Shown piece after piece: positions 11,443 to 22,457 of a DNA stretch of 64,000 nucleotides (positions are counted from its first letter, which is position 1; each line of letters starts with the position of its first letter). Source of the stretch: Hysterangium stoloniferum (Eukaryota > Basidiomycota > Agaricomycetes > Hysterangiales > Hysterangiaceae); NCBI GenBank assembly GCA_015178975.1, contig WHVD01000002.1:1736001-1800000 (forward strand), in the 5' to 3' direction. The translations under genes were made by a program, and so were the position numbers. Below the pieces are notes generated by a model. The model made no database searches. It was not told where the DNA came from and saw nothing but the letters and a program-made list of their open reading frames with translations.

Positions 11443-11856
11443 GTATATTTTTATGACGTGTACGGCGTGAATGGGCATTTATTGCATGAGCTTATGACGC
11501 TCATTTCCTTGTTTTATCATTTTTATACCATTTAGCCTTATCTTATCTCCTCTGTGTCTTGATTCCCTATTCCCTTGTTCCTTTTTTCATTATCCCGTTT
11601 TATCACATCGTTGCATCATTATGTTTGTTTAATTTGTGACATATGCTAGCACTGTTGACAGAGGAACGTAAAAAGGAAGGAAATACATATCACTATTGTC
11701 AGGGTAGGAGGTATCACTACAATCAATCGACCCAGTCGACTAGCCATGACACGGACACATACATCATCATCAAATACCTAAGTATACACGCATAATCAAA
11801 TAAACCCTATCTATAATTCATCATTTAATCATGAAAATAACCCCAATTATCAATCC
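11443..11856. other. Convergent 3' intergenic region
   Basis: The stretch between the deubiquitinase stop and the chitinase stop holds only pyrimidine-rich and AT-rich sequence. The two genes converge here, so both terminators must lie in it. No specific polyadenylation signal could be assigned with confidence. Confidence 0.4.
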
Positions 11857-14464
11857 CTAAAACCTGAAGGCTCGAGAGAGACGCGCGGCCGTCCCCGCGG
11901 CTTTCGGGGGGTTACCCGCAAGTGTAGCAAGGTGCACTTCAAGGAGTTCTGACGTATTAGCAAAAATGTTGAGTACTACGGCAAGATTAATCTTACCAGT
12001 TGCAGGGGTCACAACGTTGGCAGTGGTGCATGGTCCATCGTCTGTCCAGTCACTAATAATCAAGAACGTCAGTATTTCACGGCTTCGCTCTATATTTCAA
12101 TGTCCACTGACCCCGCTGAGCCGCCTGGCACATCGGCTAATATAGAGTTATACACTTGTAAGGCGGTGAATGTCAAGGATAGACTCGTACACACCTTCTG
12201 ACCACCATTTAGCAGTCCACAAGTGGCCCCCTAGAGATGGAAGAAAAATGGGGCTACATTAGCCTGAGGTGGACGAGGCGCACATGGGGTCACACTATTA
12301 ATACCTGACACTACTTGAGAGCCGCCTGGATATGGAACAGCACTACTCCACGCAGCGACGCCAGCGCAGGTGCCAGCGGATGCTGTTGGAGCTGTGCTCG
12401 ACGTGGTGCTGGAGGGCGGCGTAGAAGAGTGGCTGCTTGACGTGGAGCTAGGAGGTGGGCTGCTCGTCGTGGAGCTAGAATGAATGCTGGTCGGAGTAGA
12501 GCTTGAAGATCCAGATCCCCCGCAGGCGCTGACTAAATGGCAATGAGCGAACTTGAGCAGCCTGTCTGGGAGATTTAATGTAGTCGATGTGACTTACTCG
12601 CACTCCAGGCACTGCTGGGATCGTTTGCAGGCGGCTGGTCTGCGAAGAATTTGGCTTGCCAGATATATCTATGGGAACGGCGAGTGAAAAAATTGTGCCA
12701 GAATGATTGAAGCGAATTCACGTACCCGCCAAAGCTGACGGTGTTGCCTGCTGTGTAACTGGTCCCAGAAACGAACGGGGGGGCGGTGCATGCCGGGAAT
12801 GTAAACCCTGTGCCTCCTGCCGCTACGAGCGCGTTTTTCATTGCCTTGATAGATCACCCCGTCAGAACCTTTAATTACTAAAACGTTAAATGGTTCTTAC
12901 CAAGTCATATCGACTATTGGCTGTAGGTTGTCGATTGTGAGTTCCATGATGTCATATTTTCAAACAATCAAGGTTTACCTCGGGCTTGACTGGCATCCCA
13001 CAACATTATTCCTACTCTTTGGGTCAGCAGATTCAAGTAAAAAGCTCGACAAGTACATACCCCCGAAACTTGGGAATGAATTGCGCATCTGTTTAGCAAT
13101 GCTTGCAAGCTTATCGGGGGTTTGATACCCGCCACCGGCTGCCGTGGGGGAGCCAGGTGCACCAACATACACTTTCACATTTGGATTAGGCGAAATAGTT
13201 CGTGCCCAGTTATCCCTGAAATATTATTTAGAACTCGGTGATAAACTATTCTTCTAGAACGGCCAACTTGCCAGAGTCCGAAGTTCCAATCCTGCATGCA
13301 AAGTCAGCAACCTCATAATTAGCTTGGGATAAGTCATGTAATTACCGAGGCGATGTCGAAGTTTTGAAGGCCACATGGATTGTTGTCTGAAAATTCGAAT
13401 ACACCGTCGTGAGTGTTTGCCTCGTAAGTGACTAATTATGCCATAATATTCACAAAATTGAACGTAGACTGCATCAAACGATGCACCGTTTAAGACTGTG
13501 CCGAGAGCAGCATCGGGGAAAACACACTGAGGCGCGGCCGCTATTCAAGGCAATTAATGCATTCCTTTGATTCTGAAGACTTGTGCTCACTTATAAAATA
13601 ACTGTATACCATGCATCAAATTAATAATTTCACTATTAAATAAATAACTTACTGTTTGCTTGCGCCGTTAAAATGGGAACGAAGTTGGTTAACAAATGCG
13701 ATATATCCGGAGTTGTTGCCACCTTCAATATCGAGGTCCACGCTGTCATCAAAGAAGGCGTCGGTCATGAACAGAGTAATGAGAAAGATCAGTCTTACCC
13801 GTCTAAGATCGCCGTTCCGAATGGACGAGTAGAACTGGTTCCCCCAAGGAAGAGGTTCCAGATCTATCATAGAATTTATTATAAGTTACAAGCGCAATCA
13901 GGAAGATAAAAATGTAACCTGGTCCGCGAAAGTCACCGCTTGAGCATCAGATGAAAATCCAACGGCCCCAGTTGCGCCTCCCAAACTAAGTGTGACAATC
14001 TTTCCCTTGGCCTGACAGGCCTTAATGTCGGGTGCCAAAGCCTGACAATTGGGGAGCTCGGATCCAGGGAACGTCGCATTGTCCACGTTGTTGCACGTAT
14101 TGGCCAGGTTCATTTCGGGAAGGCCCCCTGCGGCGAAGAAGCCGTTGAGAAAGGCAACGGGGAACACATCAATTGCGTCATCGTCGCAGTAAAAACTGAT
14201 TGGCTTCTGGAAATTGGCTACATCCGTGTGCGTGGCACCATACGAGTTCTGGTGAACCTTGTGAGCGTCCTCCAGCAAAATTTGGCTCTCGACTTACTTG
14301 TCCCCAATATACAGCGACCTATATGAGTCGATTAATTACACTGTCGCGCGGGGGGCAATAAATGTACAAACATTATCGAATCTGCTGTTGTCGAATGCGG
14401 CCACCGTAGTAGCAAGACTCGCGAGACCAAGTACACCGAGCGGGAAGGCCAGTACAGGGATCAT
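11857..14464 (-). CDS. GH18 class III-type endochitinase with two CBM5 chitin-binding modules
   Basis: Nineteen exons give 530 residues: 14464-14372, 14318-14298, 14248-13919, 13863-13799, 13742-13653, 13601-13591, 13540-13454, 13386-13346, 13291-13272, 13215-13061, 13011-12979, 12920-12901, 12844-12726, 12668-12598, 12532-12305, 12230-12195, 12136-12112, 12052-11997 and 11948-11857. A signal peptide ([18 protein letters not shown]) is followed by VAVYWGQNSYGA, the GH18 strand SLGGA, and the catalytic DxxDxDxE motif [10 protein letters not shown] with the proton-donor Glu176. FITAAPQC and IMLWDAS complete the barrel. A CBM5 module (about 337-390), a Ser/Thr/Pro linker, and a second CBM5 ([12 protein letters not shown], about 438-490) follow. 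The enzyme should be secreted and cut chitin, in cell-wall remodelling or nutrition. One intron is GC-AG (13216-13271), one exon is 11 nt, and the last intron (11949-11996, 48 nt) has no stop. Confidence 0.92.
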
Positions 14465-16530
14465 TATAGCAGGAGAAGCCAGGTGCGGGGAAACCGAGGG
14501 CAATTGGGCAAGCTAAATTTCTCGCTCTTAATAGTTGTGAGTTCTAGCCATAATAGGCACCAGGAGGCACCACGTAGTTTCCCAAGTTTCAACGGCATGT
14601 AGCATTTCTCACAGACGATGGCATATACCACATGCATTCCAATTTTTTCAGATAGGTACGGTCATGGGGCTACGTCGACGTGGTAACGAAATTTTTCTCG
14701 AAAGTACTGAGACAGAGCCCAATAGCAATACTAGGTATACGGAGCGCCAAGACCCACTCACTGGACGCGGGACGTTGAGACATGTTTTTTCTTCCTCTTT
14801 TTCCCCATTTTGCATCCGTTAGGCTTTCTGGCTATGCAGGACGATCGCACCCGAGGCATTGTGCAACCATATGCACTTTCAGAGTCGCCATAAGGACAGG
14901 GGTATGCGATCTAGCTTCTATGGGTCCCGTGAAATGGGATTGACGTGTCACGTATCGCGGACGATGAGTCTGATAAGGGAAATTTCGGGTTTGAACAACA
15001 TAGGAGAGACATGGTTAACATTGTCAAGCTATTAATAGTGCGAGGAGAAGTCGAATTTCTAATTTTGTGATTCTCGGACCATGAACTGATGTGTAAGCTT
15101 CTCTGGCGTCGGAGGAGTCGGTGGGAGGGGATTCGACTACCAAAATGCAAGGACTTACTATATGTCGCAGTGCATCACTTATCATCATTGAACGATAGGC
15201 AGCGTCCCTCATCTAACAGTCTTTAGGTCGGAGATAATTACGTGGGAAGGTAGGTTCGGACATCTGGCGGATTTGGGAATCCGTATGCTTGGACTCGGGC
15301 CGCTCAAAGTTGCTGTCAGTCATCTGAGACGGAATGAAAAAATTTTTTGGGGGGGAGCCTGTAGTATCGAGTATCTAACCAAGTTTAATCTCGCTATTTT
15401 GGTTGGTAAGGAAAATTTCCCTTAGGAACAAGGAAGAAAATGAATTGACAATATGTAGTTTTTCTCTCACCCACCGCCGATTCAGAGGAAATGTTTTATG
15501 CACATCTATTGTATAGATGTAGGTACTGTGAGACTTGGTTTCCTAGTAATATACTCCAGGATTCATATAATCACTAAAAAGATCACGGGATATTTAGACG
15601 GCAGCACTTCGACTGTTAGATGGCAACACTTCGACTTTTAGACGGCAGCACTTCGGTAGCACTCCGACTTTCAGCCAACGCTTCAGGACGAGTCCAATAA
15701 CATCCGAATGGGAGTGAACAAAGGATCATTCGTTTTTAATGTACAATGGCAGCAGTCGGGTTCATAGGAGGTATCCACTTACCTGCAGCACTATTATGTG
15801 TATTTGTTTGTATGTTATTCCTTGAGAGTGGATGAGAACATTGTTTCGCTCAAGTTGGGTGTGGGGTTGACGGACGCGGCAAGTATATAGACAACCCAAA
15901 CTTTTTTTTCCTATTTATCTTGAATTAAGACATGGGCAAGCCAACTATACTAAAGTTGAACTGCTTCTTCCGAGCCACCCAGCATTCATTATCTTCCGAC
16001 CGGACTGAGGTCGTCAAATCTAATCGTGGATGTAGATCTCAGCCAATCTTTTAAACAAATGACTTGATTGTTCGGAACATTTCATTTTGGAAATTGACAT
16101 CACCACGGAGCCATTTCGAGATTCATCCCCAAAGTGGAGATTCTGCATCATGCGAGATGGCACTCATAAACATGTCCTCTGATATGTAGACGAAGATATT
16201 TTTGTTACACTTGGAGTGAAAACTTACTTCAATATCCTGAAGCTTAATGCTATGTGGGATTACACTATAGCAATCTCGACTCATGGCACAGCAGACGGAG
16301 ACAATACAGAGCTCCGACATTATTTTACCAAGCAGCTACAATGCGAGTAAACATTACAACTATATCAAACAGATAGCCAAATAGCTTCATTGACAAGAAT
16401 CAGTGGATGTGTACACAAAGTTTTATTCTGGGTAATGCTGGAATACAAAGCCTAGAAACAGAGAAAGAAGAAAATGAGGTCAGTGGAGAAGAGGACAATA
16501 TAAAGTCAGCCATTCCTCCTACCTGGTCAA
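14465..16530. other. Intergenic stretch without a recognisable gene
   Basis: About 2 kb upstream of the chitinase. It should contain the chitinase promoter in its left part. No coherent gene model was found; the open frames are short and lack motifs. A short degenerate tandem repeat lies at 15593-15672. Confidence 0.4.
15593..15672 (+). repeat. Degenerate tandem repeat, about 24 bp unit
   Basis: The unit ttagacggcagcacttcgac occurs three times in a row with point changes, followed by a shorter fourth trace (gtagcactccgactttcag). Its role is unknown. Confidence 0.65.
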
Positions 16531-16534
16531 ACTT

Positions 16535-17090
16535 TGTCTCATCAGGTGACTAACTGGGGTGTAACCATACATACAATTTCCAAAATTGTTCCTCTACTAA
16601 TGACTGTCCTTGTCATTCGCAATCAATATGGAGCTGTCAATTTTATTATGCACATTCCTATATTATTCCCACAAATGCTGATCTCTTCAATATTTACCAA
16701 TGTGTTAAACTCACCCACTGTTCTCTTTAAGGCTTTGGCCACCCCCCCTAGAATGATACAATCTGAATTACACCATTTCAAGCTCCTTCACATGCAGCTG
16801 GCCACCAACTCCTGCTTACTATGATATGGTTTTAGTTGACACTAATGGTGATGGAGAGGGCATGATAATGGAGGATAAGTTTTGTCTTCTATTTTGTGTT
16901 AAACCTAACTTCCACTAAATTTGTAGGTATTATTGTCACACAGGTGAGGGTGATCTTTAAACACCCTCATGAGCTTGGGGAGTACCTACACCAGTTGGCC
17001 TATGTTAAATATTTTACAAGTTGACATGTTGTCTTGGATGTGATTACTCATGGACTGACAACAATAAGTTGGAAAAGTGCAATAACTGCT
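16535..17090 (+). pseudogene. Broken relic of a repetitive-element protein
   Basis: Short plus-strand blocks in different frames, such as YDMVLVDTNGDG followed by RVIFKHPHELGEYLHQLAYV, resemble a protein that recurs in basidiomycete transposable-element ORFs. The blocks are interrupted many times and no intact gene remains. The exact family is not certain. Confidence 0.35.
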
Positions 17091-17151
17091 ATGTAAGCCC
17101 TTATTTGAGCAATTTATTTTTTCAGCGTATCTCCATGTTGAAGTTTTCGTG

Positions 17152-17300
17152 GGTGCTGTTCCTAGACCGAATAACTTTCCGGTTGTCTAAGCAGGTGACG
17201 GTTTAACTTGCTGTAAACGGATGAGGACTATAATACTCTTATTCAGCCGCCTATTAATATCCCCGGTATCTCGCAGCTCGCTTACTAAATCCCCAAAATT
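17152..17300 (+). repeat. Interspersed repeat family R1, copy C
   Basis: It shares ggtgctgttcctagaccga, actttccggttgtc, gtgacggtttaac and aaacggatgaggac with copy B at 6384-6610 and copy A at 2212-2350. This copy ends about 100 bp before the start of the flavin-reductase-like gene, so it lies in that gene's promoter. Confidence 0.6.
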
Positions 17301-17397
17301 CAACACTCCATCCCTTTACTACAAGATACCACAGTGAGTGACCGATAGAATTTATCCTCCAGTCGATTTTTCAGTTGCATAGCTGTAACCTTTCAAC

Positions 17398-18509
17398 ATG
17401 TCCTCATCTCAAGAACTTCCATCATTCGACTCCACTCATCCTTTTGAGTTCACTCAATCTCCGATTCCAACGTGGTCCTATGGCGATGCTCCCAGCAAAT
17501 CAGCAGTCGGAGCAGCCTGGGCAGAAGGAGAGAAGAAAGGCTGGACTATTATCGATACCGAAACGGAGGATAAGAGGTACGCCTTGACCTCTCATGTTTG
17601 TTTGTTAGGATAGTTTACTCATATACCCTGGTGCAAGAAAACTGTATGCACTGATGATTAGTGGAATTATTCCGCGACCTATCGCATTCGTTTCGACAAT
17701 ATCAGATGATGGTGTTCCCAATCTCGCACCATTCAGGTATGCTTGGGCTTTTATACAGAAATGAGATTATATTAAGCTTCATTATCAGTTGGTTTAACAT
17801 GGTGCATCGCTCATAATAAACCCACGCGACCACCAGCTGATCCCTGTTTATAAAGCTCTCAATGTATCCAGCCACAGTCATGATCTCATGCACCAATGGA
17901 AGAGGTCCAAGGGATACAGCTCTTAATATCAAAGCAAATAAGCAGTTCGTCGTCAACATAATCAGCGAAGCGTTTGCGGAAGCGGCAAACTTCACATCCG
18001 TCGACACTCCACCCGGACATAGTGAATGGCCTGGAAGTGGTCTCACCATGGCTCCCAGTGTTGGTTTTATCTATCATGTTTCTAATTTATTGTTTCAAAT
18101 CGCATTTAATTGCATAGGTCGCCGTAAAGCCGTCTAGAGTGAAGGAGAGCGCTTTCAGCATGGAATGTGAAGTATGTAGTTTTCTCCGAGTTTGAAATGA
18201 TCGAATGATTAAAAATACCTTTAGCTGTTAGAATGGTTAGATTTACGCCCTCCTGGTACCGATATAGTAACTTCAAATATTATAATTGGCCATGTCAAGA
18301 AGATCCACGTTCGAAACGATGTGTTAACGGAGACAGGCACAGTTGATCCAGCTCTGTTGCGACCTCTTGCTCGACTTGGCGACGTTTCGTATGCTACATT
18401 AGGAACTGGATTCAAATTACCTAGACCGACATGGAAGGATATTGGTGATGAGGTTATAAAGGTAGAAGAAAGGGTATCTGACGCCACTGATAAGGACGCC
18501 ATGGTGTGA
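17398..18509 (+). CDS. Flavin reductase-like protein, FMN-binding split barrel
   Basis: Six exons: 17398-17576, 17638-17736, 17789-17801, 17856-18059, 18118-18171 and 18225-18509, giving 277 residues. Family blocks are visible in order: RPIAFVSTISDDGVPNLAPFSWFNM, MISCTNGRGPRDTALNI, FVVNIISEAFAEAANF, then SAFSMECELLEW and NIIIGHVKKIHV. These mark the flavin reductase-like domain, which binds FMN in a split-barrel fold; fungal members are cytosolic and their substrates are mostly unknown. Exon 3 is only 13 nt. The intron after it (17802-17855) was chosen because the alternative acceptor nearer the next clear block gives the wrong frame. There is no signal peptide. Confidence 0.85.
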
Positions 18510-21500
18510 TATTATGCCCTTTATGTATATTACTTTGGAAATTAGAGGACACGTTAATGTATTGCGCCATCCCGTTGTGCTAAGCGCAGCCGTTGATGGT
18601 TCATGTGTCACCTTACGAAATAATGTCATTACACCATCTGAATGCCTACTCACTTTTTCCGAGTACGTCCGGCGCTCTAAAATATTCGATTTACAATAAC
18701 ACAGACATTTCTGACAGGACATACTTGCCTTGAAAAACGATACAATTTACCTAGGAGTAGGCGTCTCACTATACCTTTGAACCTTTTGTCTGTGATCTAT
18801 GCACATGACCATTCTCGCAACCGCTTGCAGAGAGGTATCAACTCAGCAGCAAGTACTTTCTAGAGTTCGTGCATGACGATTGTGATGGTATTAGTTCATC
18901 ATTGCCTCACAAATGTCTGCTATCAGCATAGTTTAATAGGTGTTTAAGCATGGGAGAAGGTCTAATGAAGCTCAAAGTTACAGAGGACAAGTCACTGTTT
19001 AACTATAGTAGTTTTGTATCTGCCATTGGTATATTTTTGCTTGGGTTGTTGGATATTTGGACAGACTGTCGAACCATAGTAGTAGAAAAGGAATGTATCT
19101 ATCAGCACGGTGCACCATAAGCGCACTGGCGCTTCGAGCACCTCAATTAAATCTCTCTTTCCAGACTGTCGACTTTCTCCAGCTCGTTTCCCAGCTTACT
19201 CTCGAAGAGGCGTTCAGAGTACCAATGGTCCTTGATAAATCTTCTGTCTGTGCAACTCTGCACGTTTGTATTACATCAACAAAGCGTTGTCATGTATTGG
19301 AACGGGCGTGTTTGAGCCTTTCTGAATTCTGAAACCATTACCTTCGAATGAACAATGACTATTAGATGCAGACACGAGAATAGGCGTCCGGCCCTATCAT
19401 CTCAATTTCCCTCTATTGTATGGCAAGATCTCCCGTTGATCATCATTTCAAGAGCGTTGTTGATTCATCTCTGTTTGATATATGAGCCGATTTGTTGCTT
19501 CGCGAAATCGACGATACCACCGTAGAGGATTGGGGAGACCCGAGCTCACTCCAGCATTTCTACGGAGGTGTAAATTTTCATTCCTATCTTCCGGGGGATG
19601 TTTAAGGTACTGAGTTGGTTGACTTGGAAATCACTATTTGTACAGGCTTTCCGGGTCCAACCGACCGTTACCCGGAACGCGTTTTCTTAGATGCAATAAC
19701 AACAGTCATGACCAAGAAAAAGGGATGGCAAGGGCATCGTATAATTGATTTAATGGGAGTGCAATGATGGTCACGGTCAATCTATAAATTATCATTTCAT
19801 GTACATGAATAAGTGTGTGATGGTTTTGCTGTCACTTTGATGGCGCATGTGCTAGGCATGTCACGAGTCAGCACACGGAAAGGATCTTTGGCTGCACCCG
19901 GGACATATCGCGTCAAAAGAAGTCGAAGGCAACTCGCGCTGATGCTACTTAAGGGGTGAATGCAGAGGTGGACTCAAAATTTTTAAGAGTGCCAGTGAAT
20001 CGAACAGAGATCCGCATACATGTGGTGCGTCAATCATGTGCCATATGAAAGGTTGCTTGGATGAGAAAGAGTAGGGAACTATCCCTAATCGCTTGATATG
20101 ACACCTAAAAGGGCAAAGTTATCGCTTATTAGTTTAACAACCTTAATCACTAGGGTGGTATATCACTAATGAGGCACAGAACTGGTTTCCGTTCACGAAC
20201 ACTCGTCGGATCTGATGGCAGAGGTTATACAAGGCACATCATGATAAATGGCAATAATATTGAGGTTAACCGTGAATTAAATGAGATTGTTTTCTGGTTG
20301 TAATGCTGAGTGAGTCACAATATGCTAGCTACATGTCAAGAGGGAGGTTCTGATTGTGGAAGTAAAAGACTTCTATCGATACGATGGTCAAGCCGGAACG
20401 TTGTGTAAACAATATAGCTTATCTCTATGCTTCAGGCTGCGTGTGCAACTGGTTTAGTATGTAACAATCAACGGGATCAAGGGCGAACAGGTGTGCATGA
20501 CTATGGCCTGTTATAAGCATCTCACTTACAATATCTGTAGTTTCTACTAGGTAGATAATAATATATCCTCAGTGAAGTTCTCACTCACTGAGAGTTTTAC
20601 TAGTTATTGTGCAATAAACTTTAATACAGATGCCTGCAGCCTCAGGCTGGCTGGCTCACTTCGTCATTAAGTTTTGAATATTATCTTCAGGCTCTCTCAG
20701 ACCCCATGGTGAATATACTTATTATATATATCATTTACCATTTAACTACCTGACATGGCAGTAAATCGAGTCTGTATCGTAAATGATAAGAGTACATCTC
20801 ATAACGCTGTGAAAATATGATTGAGGTGACTTCGGACTAGTAGTCGGTTTCTGTGTCTCATCGTTACGAGAAAAAAGGTGAAGGATCAGGCACTGATAAA
20901 TTCCGCAAATCTAACCACTGTTCGGCGACTGATGGTGAAAAACATCTCCCCCGAGCTTAGTAGGCGTGGCCAACTTGGACACTCGGTGTCTCATGAGTTA
21001 TTTAATGGCGCAAAACTGACTCGATTTCCAAGAACAGAAGGGTGTTTGATAGTTTCATGCTGAACGGGCCTGTGAAGTGTGTTCAGCCCCTCAAATGGGA
21101 GCCGGTGGCACAGAAATCCCCATTGTCCAGGAGTGCATCCAGATTGGTCGATAAAAGGACATGCCTAATACGTACCGCGATATTGCGTCTTCGCAGCCTT
21201 CTATCAGTAGTGAGCCTAAGATCTATTGTGGGCTCAATTCTAATCAGGGTATGAAATGAGATTTGAAAGTGGTCTCCCCCGGGGCCCGGCTCCCAGGCGT
21301 TCAAGTTGAAGTCGGTATCAACACAAGGCATTTGCCAAGCGAAGACGGTACGGGTACAACTTGAATACAAGAGCTTTGTAAAGACCTATTCGTGGAATCC
21401 CTCTGAATATTTTTGATAAATAAAACTATTCCTGAACTAGTAGTAGATAGCAACACCGATAATATCCTGCAATCGCAGGGAAGAATGAGAACATTCAGAG

Positions 21501-22300
21501 GCTGTCAGTGATTAAGATCAGCATCGCACTAAAAGAAACATTACTGGACTCTGACCTCGTACCTACACATTCTCACTCAGCCAGCTCACACTCGCCTTGT
21601 TTGAAGAGCGGCATCGTCCCACTATCTCACGAGCAAGTTGAATGCTCCTGCGTCAAAATTCTGAACAGCGGCTATGCTGTTGTGGTGTAATTTTAAACTA
21701 TCTCAAGCTTGGTCAGCGTTTCCTATGGAAATTTTTTCTAATCAGCTAATTTGAAATATCTTTATCGGAGGGAACACCATGATAAGCCTACATGGTCTAC
21801 AATTGTACAAACACAGTGAGGTTGTTCGAAAGGTAATAGCCATTGCCACTCCATTTTCACTGTAAGTAACGACGTCGGATGGTGTGAATATCGGATGTCG
21901 GACCACAGAAACGTCCCTCTTTTTTGGTTTTGTGGAGCGGCGGTTGAAAGGAATGGTCGCTGCCTTTCCGGCAGAGCCGCTTGCCAGAGACGCCACGCCA
22001 TTTCTATTTCATTTGGCTTTCCGACCACAGATATCTCATTTTACCTTTGTGACCCTGAAACACTTCGTTTCTCTACGTCACTACCATGGACAATTCACTC
22101 TTGGGTGGAATTATCTGGGAATGAATCAATATGGCCTTTTTTAGCAGGTAGTACTATTGAATGCCACGGGATCAGGAGGTACTGGAAATTAGAGACGACG
22201 ACTACCAGCATACCTGCCTAGGATGATATGCTTTCTTCTTTGAGATGAAAACAAATATTTGCACACTGTTCGCAGCCTCTTCAGAAGTGCGATCGACCGC
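18510..22300. other. Gene-poor stretch of 3.8 kb
   Basis: No gene could be built here. Open frames are below about 100 codons and overlap on opposite strands, with no motif or consistent splice pattern. Frames at 19057-19332 and 21083-21370 are the longest but show nothing recognisable. It may be old, decayed coding sequence. Confidence 0.4.
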
Positions 22301-22303
22301 GGG

Positions 22304-22309
22304 TATAAA
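22304..22309 (+). promoter_or_regulatory. TATA box for the Prm10-like gene
   Basis: TATAAA lies 154 bp before the ATG at 22458 in a suitable position for a fungal core promoter. Confidence 0.4.
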
Positions 22310-22457
22310 CATCCGTCGAGGCTCGGGATCTCTCATTTCCAGCGATTAGCACGCTTACATCCTGCACACATCCTGTTCTCTTTAGATTAGAATTGACACT
22401 TCAAGTGACATCAAAGTAGTGTCAAGTAGCAGATAGCACTATCCATTCAATTTTTAC

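Noticed and set aside
16535-16824. 96-codon frame as a membrane protein gene
   Set aside because: Hydrophobic by composition only; the neighbouring blocks in other frames show a broken repetitive-element relic.
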